This document shows positions 42,570 to 51,724 of a stretch of 64,000 bases of DNA, piece after piece. The position numbers were made by a program, and so were the translations under genes. The stretch covers positions 124,001-188,000 of the forward strand of contig JAUKNK010000331.1 of NCBI GenBank assembly GCA_030765055.1, written 5' to 3'. How positions within the stretch are numbered: position 1 is the stretch's first letter; every line of letters begins with the position of its first letter. The notes under the pieces were generated by a model, which was not told where the DNA came from, made no database searches, and worked only from the letters and a program-made list of their open reading frames with translations. The stretch is from Mantis religiosa. Its lineage: Eukaryota > Arthropoda > Insecta > Mantodea > Mantidae.

Positions 42570-42737
42570 TGTTTTTCATAGAGTCAACATGAAAAATTCA
42601 ATGCCACAGCCAGGATTTCAACCACGGATCTCCTGGTTTCTGTCCAGTTGCTCTAACCCATTGAGCTACCATGGCCAACATGCCGTCCTGACATTAAATT
42701 CTCCATTTGACTCATATATTTCCCTGGTAGACCACTA
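42570..42737 (-). repeat. tRNA-like repeat, first part (split by a transposon)
   Basis: The minus strand holds GTTGACTCTAT, the B box GTGGTTGAAATCC, the A box TAGCTCAATGGGTTAGAGC and the body up to CCACTA. It continues at 44093 with GGAACTCTCGCATTTGAG after the inserted element. Confidence 0.8.
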
Positions 42738-44090
42738 TACCTTGTTTCACGTAAGCTTGCCCAGTATCTCTTAACGGTCACGTGACCTAATCACCTCTCA
42801 TTGGTTGCTGTTGTGGTAATGACTGTCGTGCGGTAAAAATTAGTTCGTTATTTAACATGGTGATATATCATTACGTGTTGGAAGAGAATTGTCAAATTTA
42901 CATTTTCTTAACTGTTTTAATTAAATATATTATGCAACAGTTGATTTATCTGAAATGCATGTTAATTCTTAAATGCAGTAAAGAGGAGGTTCCTTTGCTC
43001 TCAAGCACATGGCACGACAGCATGTGATTTAGCGGTAGTGGTGACATTTGTTTACATGACTTTTATCACTGATCTTGCTTTGAACTGGATTAGTCATGCA
43101 TCGTCATTCGAGAGTGCGGGAGCTAAATTATTTTATTGATCGTTTATTGCGCATGTACTTATTATATGTATAATGGCAGAGTCTACCGCCAGTTTTTCGC
43201 TGAAGTATCGCAAGGATAATTATTTACAAACAGGCGAAAAAAGAATTGTGTTGCATGTGTTTAATGCACTCACAGAGAAGAATCCGTCTTTGTCAGTAAG
43301 AGAAGTCAAACAGCTGTGCTCTGAAGTTACAGGTGTGAGTGTTAGATCCGTAGGAACATCGCGACATGAAATTGAGGAAACAGGAAAACTTACCACTCCA
43401 GGCAAAAGCAGGAATAAACAAAAGTGCGTGCTCGGAGAAAATACGTGAAAAGTGTTGTGCGTCGTCATGTGTGTAGTTTTTCTTTAGAAACGAACTCCCT
43501 AACATAAGTAACATTTCGTCTGCTGTAAATGAGGATACAGATTTACCAAATTTCAGGAGATTGCTTATACAGCTGGGATTTGTGAATGAAAAAAGAGGCA
43601 AGAAAAATGTGCTAAAAGACAGAGGCGATATTGCTGTGTGGCGAAGACGCTATTTTAAGGACAACCACACTGCACCGAGATACAAATCGCTAAATATACA
43701 CGAAGAACACACGAAAAGTAAAGTATGGTGTGACACGACTTTTAAGACTGAAAGACAAGCATTTTTGAAAGGTATGTGTTCTGGTTTAAAAAATCCCAGT
43801 GGAAAAGGCCAAAGACCTTTCATTATAAACTCTTTCAGTTTCATTGCTCAGTCATTCTGTTTCAATCTGCTCAGTTCATTATAAACTTGTATTTTTGCAT
43901 GCCTTCATATCCTTATTTGTATGATTTTTGTATGATTTTATTTATCTTCCCGGCAATTATTACGAAATGTGACGGGAAGGCACCGCCTATGGCCTATGAC
44001 GCGAAAGCATTAGCCAATTAGGGCGAGGGGGAGGGTTGTTGAACACGGAGTGATACATTTCAGCCGGGCAAGGTTATATGAAACAGATAT
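42738..44090 (+). mobile_element. Tc1/IS630-type DNA transposon, internally deleted, TA target
   Basis: TA flanks the element (42736-42737 and 44091-44092), and removal rejoins the tRNA-like repeat. The ends are inverted repeats with the shared core GTTTCA--TAA-CTTGCCC. The inside carries two pieces of a transposase-like protein. Total length is 1353 bp. Confidence 0.85.
43173..43865 (+). pseudogene. transposase relic (winged-helix N-terminus, DDE-like segment)
   Basis: The first frame (43173-43448) encodes KRIVLHVFNALTEKNPSLSV, then VTGVSVRSVGTSRHEIEETG, which looks like a helix-turn-helix segment. After a frameshift a second part (43498-43860) encodes NFRRLLIQLGFVNEKRGKKN, DIAVWRRRYF, HTKSKVWCDTTFK and GLKNPSGKGQRPFII. 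That order (LGF, WRRRY, KSKVW, GKG-R) recalls an arthropod family of IS630/Tc1-type DDE proteins. The segment with the first catalytic Asp and the C-terminal part are missing, so it is a non-functional deletion copy. Family assignment is from pattern memory only. Confidence 0.6.
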
Positions 44091-44092
44091 TA

Positions 44093-44271
44093 GGAACTCT
44101 CGCATTTGAGATACACCATTTGTGGCGACTTACTATCGTAAGTACTTGAGTCCCAGACTTCATCATTTAACAGGACGGATGTTGGCCATGGTAGCTCAAT
44201 GCGTTAGAGCGACTGGACAGAAACCAAGAGATCTGTGGTTCAAATCCTGTGTGTAGTATTGAATTTTTCAT
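44093..44271 (+). repeat. tRNA-like repeat, inverted junction and plus copy, first part
   Basis: 44093-44162 is the minus-strand body (GGAACTCTCGCATTTGAGAT to CATCATTTAAC). From about 44170 the plus-strand core begins (TAGCTCAATGCGTTAGAGCG, anticodon stem CTGG/CCAA, B box GTGGTTCAAATCC) and runs to TGAATTTTTCAT. There the palindromic PLE interrupts. The rest is at 46184-46276. Confidence 0.8.
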
Positions 44272-44329
44272 ATAAAAATTATTTGTGGTTGGTTTATTGA
44301 CACTCGTCACTTACTTTTTCATATATTTA

Positions 44330-44376
44330 TGAGAGACTAGTTTCAAAGGCCCTGGCCTCCATTTTCAATCTCTTCC
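44330..44376 (-). ncRNA. hammerhead-like motif (PLE A palindrome, left arm)
   Basis: Mirror image of the motif at 46036-46082. Confidence 0.65.
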
Positions 44377-45216
44377 CAACTGGCAAATGTTGTTATCTGC
44401 TCTCTCTGGTGGTGGAACTATGAACTTTTTTGTCAAATTATCTGCTGGCGGGATTTCAAAGTTCATTACGCGATCCTTATTTTTCCAGATGAATATGTTC
44501 TCCCATGTTGTCAATCTATTTTGGTTTATCACTGCTTTTAATAATTTTGGATTTGGATCAATGTCATGGTTTTCATTCCAAAAATGAAATGCTACTGCTG
44601 ACTTGTCTTCTTGTTTCAATCTGATGTTTCTAAAGTGTTCTTTGACTCTGGTTTTTAAATTTCTTTTTGTTTGACCTATGTAGCATTTTTCACAATTCTT
44701 GCAATTTATTTGGTATATTCCAGATTTGTTACCTGAAGGAATTTCATCTTTTGTTTTTGAATTTAGTAATTTTAAAATTGAGTATCTATTAGTAGGTGCC
44801 AAGATGATATTTTGTTCCTTGAATATCTTTTTAAATTTATTAAATGTTTTTGGATGATATGTGAATGAACTGAATATGCTGTTGCTTTCTTTTTCTTTAA
44901 TAAATGTGGTTGTTTCCTTAATGGTTTTCTTTAGTTTAGATTTTCTAATTTTCTTCAACACCAAACTTTTGTTGTATCCGTTTTCTTCTGCTATGTGTAT
45001 TATTGCTTTTTGTTCCTTGAAATATTCTTCTTTTTCCATGGGTATGTTGACTAGTCTGTGTGTAAGGCTGTTTATTATTGCATGTTTATGTGTAATTGGG
45101 TTGTGGCTATTATTTTTTATATAATTTTCTGAATGTGTTGGCTTCCTGTAAATTCCAAATTTTATTTTTGTATCATTCCTGATGATATTTAGATCCAAGA
45201 AAGGTAGTTGTCCATT
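44365..45216 (-). pseudogene. PLE A RT thumb and GIY-YIG endonuclease, left arm
   Basis: The open frame starts at the RT thumb (NGQLPFLDLNIIRND, then KFGIYRKPTHSENYIKNNSH) and runs through HRLVNIPMEKEEYF, a linker, and the GIY-YIG domain (SGIYQINCKNCEKCYIGQTK, then VKEHFRNIR). It closes with VAFHFWNENHDIDP, NFEIPPADNLTKKFIVPPPE and CQLGRD. The RT catalytic core is missing through 5' truncation. The part shared with the right arm is identical in protein sequence, without stops. Confidence 0.9.
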
Positions 45217-46047
45217 GATCTAAATATCATCAGGAATGATACAAAAATAAAATTTGGAATTTACAGGAAGCCAACACATTCAGAAAATTATATAAAAAAT
45301 AATAGCCACAACCCAATTACACATAAACATGCAATAATAAACAGCCTTACACACAGACTAGTCAACATACCCATGGAAAAAGAAGAATATTTCAAGGAAC
45401 AAAAAGCAATAATACACATAGCAGAAGAAAACGGATACAACAAAAGTTTGGTGTTGAAGAAAATTAGAAAATCTAAACTAAAGAAAACCATTAAGGAAAC
45501 AACCACATTTATTAAAGAAAAAGAAAGCAACAGCATATTCAGTTCATTCACATATCATCCAAAAACATTTAATAAATTTAAAAAGATATTCAAGGAACAA
45601 AATATCATCTTGGCACCTACTAATAGATACTCAATTTTAAAATTACTAAATTCAAAAACAAAAGATGAAATTCCTTCAGGTAACAAATCTGGAATATACC
45701 AAATAAATTGCAAGAATTGTGAAAAATGCTACATAGGTCAAACAAAAAGAAATTTAAAAACCAGAGTCAAAGAACACTTTAGAAACATCAGATTGAAACA
45801 AGAAGACAAGTCAGCAGTAGCATTTCATTTTTGGAATGAAAACCATGACATTGATCCAAATCCAAAATTATTAAAAGCAGTGATAAACCAAAATAGATTG
45901 ACAACATGGGAGAACATATTCATCTGGAAAAATAAGGATCGCGTAATGAACTTTGAAATCCCGCCAGCAGATAATTTGACAAAAAAGTTCATAGTTCCAC
46001 CACCAGAGAGAGCAGATAACAACATTTGCCAGTTGGGAAGAGATTGA
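45217..46047 (+). pseudogene. PLE A RT thumb and GIY-YIG endonuclease, right arm
   Basis: Same 276 residues as the left arm from DLNIIRND to CQLGRD, beginning seven codons later. The GIY, YIG and EH elements and the Cys cluster are all present, so the nuclease domain looks functional. There is no RT and no proper start codon, so any product would depend on outside sequence. Perfect arm identity argues for one recent event. Confidence 0.9.
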
Positions 46048-46082
46048 AAATGGAGGCCAGGGCCTTTGAAACTAGTCTCTCA
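46036..46082 (+). ncRNA. hammerhead-like motif (PLE A palindrome, right arm)
   Basis: GAGA (46040-46043), core TTGAAAA (46044-46050), stem II AGGC/GCCT, GAAAC (46068-46072), TA, GTC (46075-46077), TCTC (46078-46081). Stem I pairs over four bases. Relative to CUGANGA, the positions called C3 and G8 are U and A. Confidence 0.65.
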
Positions 46083-46183
46083 TAAATATATGAAAAAGTA
46101 AGTGACGAGTGTCAATAAACCAACCACAAATAATTTTTATATTAATTTTGACGTCACTGTTACTAAATTCCTCCAAACACACA

Positions 46184-46276
46184 TGAATTTTTCATGTTGA
46201 CTCTATCTATGAAAAACCTTAGCCTATATATGGCTAGTGTGGAGAAATGATTAATTTCCATCAATTAACTAAAACT
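46184..46276 (+). repeat. tRNA-like repeat, second part
   Basis: Continues from 44271: TGAATTTTTCATGTTGACTC, CCTTAGCCTATATATGGCTA and the end TAATTTCCATCAATTAACT. Confidence 0.85.
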
Positions 46277-46279
46277 ATG

Positions 46280-47502
46280 ATGTGTTTCAAATGGGATGAT
46301 GTTTGTTCTTGAGCGCTACTAGACGAGCTGCGGTATTGTCGTATGGCATTGCCCCTATGTGGTGTGTGACAGTGCCAAACTAATCAATCTCAAATAAATA
46401 CTATTTGAGCTAAGACAAAAATTCAGATTTTGCAAAAACTGATACATGAGGAAGGAGAGAGTAATGTATTTAACATAACCATGAAAATTCCATATTTTTA
46501 GCTCAAATAGTTTTCCTAATACAAATAAATAAAGTTGATACCATTATATTATAACAATGCATTGCAACATAAGCACTGTAATGAATATCATTATTGTTTG
46601 GCATGTATGCATGAACGTATATTTGAAATTACTCAGAACTGAAACGTAAACATTTGACATGACGTGATAAAAGAAATATGTACTTTGAATAAGCGAAGGT
46701 GTTTGTTAAATTCAATAAGAGGAAACAATACACCTCCTGCTGGTCTGGCAGAACGTGTCTGGTCACATTGTATCTTTGTTTATGAATGGTTCCTAATCTC
46801 TATTTATTCTAGAGAGTTCAAAGTAGCATTATTCAGTTAATCTTCCATGAAAAAGTGTATCAGTTGGATCAATGAGACACGATCCACCTGCCTGGCCCCT
46901 TACTACTGCTAGAACAATCCAATAGTTAATGTGGGCTCAAATTGTTGCAAATAGAAATAATATTTTTAAACTGACTGACGTTGAATGACTTATTCACAAA
47001 GAAATTGACAGTGAACACAACAAGACTGGGAAAACTGCGTGAGACATCAGATAAACTACAAGAAGACGACTTTTGGAAAGAAATAGCACGTAACGAGATT
47101 TTGGAACCTATCGTCATAAATTTGCAGTACTCAGACATTGAAGAGAATGACAATGATGAATTATCTCTTAACGTAAATAACATTCACAGCTATACGGATG
47201 CACCGCTGGTATTTTCCTTGGATTAGAAAAATGTGTAATTCATGAACTATAATTAACTTTAAACTAAATACTGAAACTATTTGCATAATATACGAATATC
47301 CATGTTGCAATTGTGATTTCAACAATTGCATTATTATAAAACTTTGAAAAATTCAGTTTACATTCCCTTATGTCTAGCGTCAAGAACTTTTGCAAGTGTG
47401 CGAGAGAGAGGGAAATATTAAAAGAGTAATGAGGTGGCAATGCTGAAGGCTCTAACGCATCTGATTCACTACAGGCGAGAATTCTTCCCATTTGAAACAC
47501 AT
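46280..47502 (+). mobile_element. unclassified DNA element with 17 bp inverted ends
   Basis: ATGTGTTTCAAATGGGA at 46280-46296 and its reverse complement at 47486-47502 bound 1.2 kb of sequence. The first ~700 bp recur inverted at the start of the window (16-722). A short frame at 46981-47226 encodes 81 residues (KLTVNTTRLGKLRETSDKLQ, DDFWKEIARNEILEPIV, then an acidic tail) that I do not recognise. It could be the end of a transposase or of a captured exon. No target duplication was seen. Confidence 0.55.
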
Positions 47503-47637
47503 AATACACAACCCTTCTCCTATTGTTAATATTAAGAAGTTATAACTGCTTCTGTGGGTGCAGACTTAAAATTATTTACATTTTAGACATTTTTCCCTGC
47601 TGAGAGAAATTAAACTGTTTTAGAATATAAAATTTAC

Positions 47638-48006
47638 CTTAATGTTATCATAAACAGATGAAGATTCTGTTTCCAACCACCAAAGTTCTTCTTTAACTTC
47701 AACTTTGTCATCCACATCATCCTCATCACCACTGTTGCATTTCTTGACCTTTATTACTGGATTATCCGAAAGAAATTCTCTGTACCTCTGTGAATCGAAG
47801 TTTGACAAAGGAGTCTGTGAATCAACTTCCATTTTGATTGCTGTATCACAGTCATCGCCCAGAAGCACAGAGTTTGTGTTTGTTTTGGTAAAGAGCTCTC
47901 TGTCAGCCTGTAAGACTGTGTCATCTGACAGTCGATTCTCTTCTTTGATTTTGGTATCCATTTCACAACTGCTGTGGTTGTGATGAAGCTTTCTTAATCA
48001 ACAAAC
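47638..48006 (-). CDS. N-terminal exon of a putative zinc-finger-type protein
   Basis: The exon lies between a strong acceptor (poly-pyrimidine run, CTCTCTGTAG, on the minus strand at 48007-48010) and a donor AAG|GTAAAT at 47637. Translation starts at 47961 and gives 108 residues: MDTKIKEENRLSDDTVLQAD, IKMEVDSQTPLSNFDS, VIKVKKCNSGDEDDVDDKVE and LETESSSVYDNIK. Acidic, IKEE/IKME-rich leaders like this are common in insect C2H2 proteins whose fingers are in a later exon. The donor is phase 0. The finger exon at 12461-13409 on the same strand needs a phase that this exon cannot supply directly, so another exon would have to lie between them, or they are separate genes. Confidence 0.7.
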
Positions 48007-48144
48007 CTACAGAGAGGAAAAAAAAAAAAAAAAAACCATTTATAGCACTAAATAAAAAATAGTAAAAAGATGACAGTTTATCTTATTTATATGCTTTCAT
48101 ATTTACAATGTGAGTTTCTACTTATATATATATATATAAAAAAA

Positions 48145-48305
48145 TGGAATGGGTGAAATGATGCTCAAATGGGCCCAGGGTCTTTTAGGATAAGGGAAAA
48201 CCTTGGAAAAAAACCTTATCCAGGTAACTCACCCAGAGCAAGATTCGAACTCAGGACCTCTTGAACGTGAGACAGATACACTACCATCTATGCTACTGAG
48301 GCAGC
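48145..48305 (-). repeat. tRNA-derived SINE (family S2)
   Basis: On the minus strand: GCCTCAGTAGCATAGATGGT (A box) and GAGGTCCTGAGTTCGAATCT (B box), then GGGTGAGTTACCTGGATAAG and TTTTTCCAAGGTTTTCCCTT. A related copy lies at 54840-54990. Two internal promoter boxes at tRNA spacing support the call. Confidence 0.8.
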
Positions 48306-48454
48306 AAGCTGCTACTTCATACCTTACCTCACAATAGAGTTTAACATGATTATTGATGTATTTACGGCCTAAACCTGTTATATTTGGTTATTCTGAAAAA
48401 CCATTATAACCCTAAATTCCCCTAGTGATTTTGTATGCCCTTCATTTTCAGACC

Positions 48455-48665
48455 TGTTCTCTGTGGTCTAGTGGTAACATGCAAGCCTCTGATTACATGT
48501 TCAAACACTGTTTAGTATAAAGGTCCTTAGAACACCTTCCTTTGGAAGGGAAGCAAAGCCATTACTACATGTAAAAGAACCTCAAGAGGCATCTAAGCAA
48601 AACTGAATGGTTCTTTTATACCCAATATAAATGGATGCTAATAACCATAGCAGTTATACAAAACC
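48455..48665 (+). repeat. possible tRNA-derived SINE (another family)
   Basis: CTCTGTGGTCTAGTGGTAAC resembles an A box and ATGTTCAAACACTG a degenerate B box about 32 bases later, followed by an unrelated body. There is only one copy in the window, so support is limited. Confidence 0.45.
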
Positions 48666-48854
48666 AATAAATTAAAAAAAGAACAAAGAAATTGTTACAC
48701 TTCATTATATTAATTTTTAAAACTTCTAAATTCATATCTTTGGAAGAAACTGTTTTCTCCAAATGTTTATTTACTCACATTCAAAAATATAATGAAAATC
48801 ATTTTCTACTCCACAGCATAGAGAACACACGTGTGTTTAAATTTAAAGGGAGTG

Positions 48855-49560
48855 GATTAATGTTACTAAACAACACTTACTTTTAAATTTTTCCGGAACA
48901 TGTTTCAGAGATCCATCCTCAACCGGCCATAGACTGGTTCCACTGGTTCTCATTGGTGTAGTTGACAATATTTTGTCACAGGTCTCCTCTGGCGGTGGTT
49001 CTAGGAACTTGCTGAACAAATCTTTCTGGGGGATGCCGAAATTGAATACTTTGTTCCTATTTTTTGAAATGTAGATTTTTCCCATGTGGATAGTTCTTGT
49101 TTTCCTGTTGTATGTTTTAGTAGTTTTGGTTCTGGATTTATGTTATGGTTTTTTCCCCAAAAATGTATTGCAACTGCTGATTTTTCTAATTGTTTATATT
49201 TTATGTTTCTAAAGTGTTCCTTTGCTCTTGTTTCTAAATTTCTTTTGGTTTTTCCAATATAAATTTGACTACAGTCGCTGCATTCAATTTGATATATACC
49301 AGATTTTTTGTTAGATGGAATGGCATCTTTGATGTTTGAGCAAATTAGGTTTTTTAAGGAGTAATGGTTGACTGGTGCTAGTTGAATGTTTTGTTTTTTT
49401 GAAGTCTTTTTTGAATTTATCAAAGACCCATGGATTGTAAGTGAATTTTTTGAAAATCATATTAGTTTCTGTAGCTGAGAGGGTTGTGATTTCCATTATT
49501 AGTTTCTTCTTTTTTGCTAAGTTCACTTTTTTGTCTACTAATGATTTGGGAAAGTCACGT
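48855..49560 (-). pseudogene. PLE family B 3' part with GIY-YIG domain
   Basis: Minus-strand frames (49423-49001, then shifted) encode SVDKKVNLAKKKKLIMEITT, FKKFTYNPWVFDKFK, SGIYQIECSDCSQIYIGKTK, EHFRNIKYKQLEKSAVAIHF and PEPKLLKHTTGKQELSTWE. A frameshift separates the last segment (FISKNRNKVFNFGIPQKDLF, then PPPEETCDKI). The RT is missing. The copy is similar to those at 17.6 and 56 kb. Confidence 0.85.
48893..48926 (-). ncRNA. hammerhead-like motif (PLE B)
   Basis: Minus strand: CCGG, TTGAGGA, a decayed stem II, GAAAC, AT, GTT, CCGG. Stem I is perfect over four bases. The first core base is U instead of C. Confidence 0.6.
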
Positions 49561-49639
49561 GTGTTTATTCCATTCCTGCATTGTCTTTACCTATCTAAAC
49601 TTAATCTCTCTTCCTATACCGTTTGGGGCAACTTACAAC

Positions 49640-49975
49640 TCTAAGTACTTGAGTCCCAGGCTTCATCATTAAACTGTTGATATTTAAGTTAATTGATGGA
49701 AATTACACAAGCAGTGCATCTCGAATGTGAGAGCCCCTAGTGGTTTGCCAGGAAAATATATGAGTCAAATGGAGAATTTAATGTTACGACGGCAAGTTGG
49801 CTATGGTAGCTCAATGGGTAAGAGTGGACAGAAACCAAGGAGATCTGTGGTTCAAATCCCAGCCATGGCATTGAATTGTTCAGGTTGACTCCATCTATCC
49901 AGAACATTGGCCTATATACGGTTAGTGTGAAGGAACAATTAATTTCCATCAATTAACTTAAATAATTATTTGTCA
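49640..49975 (+). repeat. tRNA-like repeat with inverted AT-rich ends
   Basis: ATTTAAGTTAATTGATGGAA near 49687 and its complement TTCCATCAATTAACTTAAAT near 49943 bound a unit that contains GAGAGCCCCTAGTGGTTTGC and the tRNA-like core (A box TAGCTCAATGGGTAAGAG, B box GTGGTTCAAATCCC). This is the clearest case showing terminal inversion around the tRNA-like part. Confidence 0.78.
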
Positions 49976-50129
49976 AAAATAATATAAGATACGTAAAGTT
50001 TGTGACAATTATATTTTATGTACTTTAAATTTTCTTACAACTTAAAGTTTTCAATTTTTCAATTTTCTTACAACTTAAATTTTTAATTTACAAATTTTCT
50101 TACAACGTAAAAGTTTTCAATATAACAAT

Positions 50130-51560
50130 TTTTTTACATCTGAGGATCCATGAATTAAAAATGCCTTGCAACTACCATTTATCAGTCTATTTATACAGCA
50201 AAACAAAGTTCACTACTTTTGACAAAACAAATTGGAATAAAATTTCCAAGACATAACTATCTTTTAAGGAAATTAATGAAAATTTCAAAGGACTGATGGA
50301 GACTAGTTTCACAAACTTTGTATTTTCAGTCACTTCCTTTCCTTTGTTGTGAACATTACAGTTGCTAGAGGTCATTATATTTTTGTATGTATTACCAAAC
50401 TTTGAAAATGAAACAAATTTAAAGATAGAATCGATTGGCAGTATTTTAAAATTCATTACATGATTTCTATTTTCTAAAATAAATTTTGTTTTTTCCCAAA
50501 CCATTAAATCTATTGGACCATTTAATTGTTTTAATAATTTAACATCTGAATTTACTTCATGGTTAAATGACCAATAATGATCTGCCAAGGCTGATTATAC
50601 TTAATGTTTTGAAAATGTTCTACTCTTCTGGTTTCTAAATTATATTTGGTCCTTCCAGTGTAAACCTGGTCACAATCTAAACAATTAACTTGATAAATGC
50701 CAAGTCTTTTACTATCGGCAATTTATCATTCTTAGAGAAATATAGCAAACTTGTAATATTATATTAATTTTGAGGAACCAAAGCTGTACCAAATTTTTAA
50801 AAACTTCTTTGATTTCATTTATTAGTCTAAGGATGGTAAGTAAATTTTTTAAAATTATAATCATTGTTTATTTTTTAAGGGTAGAAATATAGTTTACATT
50901 TTTTTTTAAATTTAAATTTTTCAATCTTTTTATGTATAAAATCTTTATTATAAGCATGAATTAAAGCAGTATTAATAATCTGTTTATGTTCTCTATTAAA
51001 TTTCTCTTCATTTAGGGGTATATTTATTAACCTATAAATTAAACTATTAAAAACAGCAAACTTATGTGAAAAAGGGTTAAAATTCTTATTCCTTATGTAA
51101 TTATTGAATATGAATAGATTACGTATAAATACCAAAGTATAGTCTACTGTTATTTCTTATTATCTTTAGATCTACAAACGAAGGCAACCATTAATTTTAG
51201 TTTTTAATGTAAATTTTTGGCTTTATTTTGTAAATTTAACAGTTTTAAAGTACCATTTATGTGTTTATCAGGAACATTAGTAAAAAGTCAACTACATATC
51301 TATACCAAGTTTTCAAAATTAAAATGAATGCTTTAGTGATTTGCATTTCAAAATTGCTAATAAAAAGATCAGCAAGAAAAGGTGTAAGTGGATTACTCAT
51401 TGCTAAGTCAGAAGTTTGTTGAAAAAGTTGAACATTAAAAGTGAAAACTTTTTTATTCAAACAAAAATTAGTAAGAATAAAAGATAAATGAAGTTTTGCT
51501 ACAAATAATTATACTTTATGTAATATTTGTTGCTTCACTGTTGCTAGCTGTTGTTTTATG
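50130..51560 (-). pseudogene. PLE family E, decayed RT and endonuclease
   Basis: Minus-strand pieces in order: SDLAMSNPLTPFLADLFISN and TWYRYVVDFLLM (catalytic YVDD is YVVD) at 51257-51460; NYIRNKNFNPFSHKFAVFNS and YRLINIPLNEEKF at 50875-51135; the YIG-containing region, unreadable near 50700; then ADHYWSFNHEVNSDVKLLKQ and NHVMNFKILPIDSIFKFVSF at 50380-50588. Frameshifts are many. The strong AT content is notable even against the local average. Confidence 0.8.
50296..50336 (-). ncRNA. degenerate hammerhead-like motif (PLE E)
   Basis: Minus strand: CTGAAAA, stem II ACAAA/TTTGT, GAAAC, TA, GTC, TCC. Stem I is weak and the core G8 position is A. Confidence 0.45.
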
Positions 51561-51724
51561 TAATAACCTACTTCATTGAAAGAATTTACAACTAATTTAA
51601 TGCATGTCTACAGTAGTCTCCATTAATACAAGCTGTAGGCCTTATTTCATATCATTAAGTATTTGTGACAGCGCCATGAAGTTCTAGTGTTCACTCATAA
51701 GCAGTTAAATATAAGGGGTGTTCA

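Larger units (their letters stand above)
44272..46183. mobile_element. palindromic PLE family A dimer (924 bp arms)
   Basis: The left arm 44272-45195 (minus) and right arm 45217-46140 (plus) are of equal length and appear identical in reverse complement wherever compared. A 21 bp spacer at 45196-45216 is the 5' extension of the left copy. The right arm alone has a 43 bp tail (46141-46183). One 12 bp duplication, TGAATTTTTCAT (44260-44271 and 46184-46195), flanks the whole, inside a tRNA-like repeat. Each arm holds the 3' part of the PLE gene and a hammerhead-like motif. Confidence 0.93.

Noticed and set aside
44272..46183. Assembly or library palindrome artefact
   Set aside because: Considered seriously, but the 12 bp duplication, the unequal tails and similar older dimers in the same window fit a biological insertion. 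Long reads should still confirm it.
49805..49870. A functional tRNA gene
   Set aside because: D and anticodon stems persist, but the acceptor stem is poor, a base pair block is deleted, and several diverged copies with identical long flanks occur. It is a tRNA-derived repeat.
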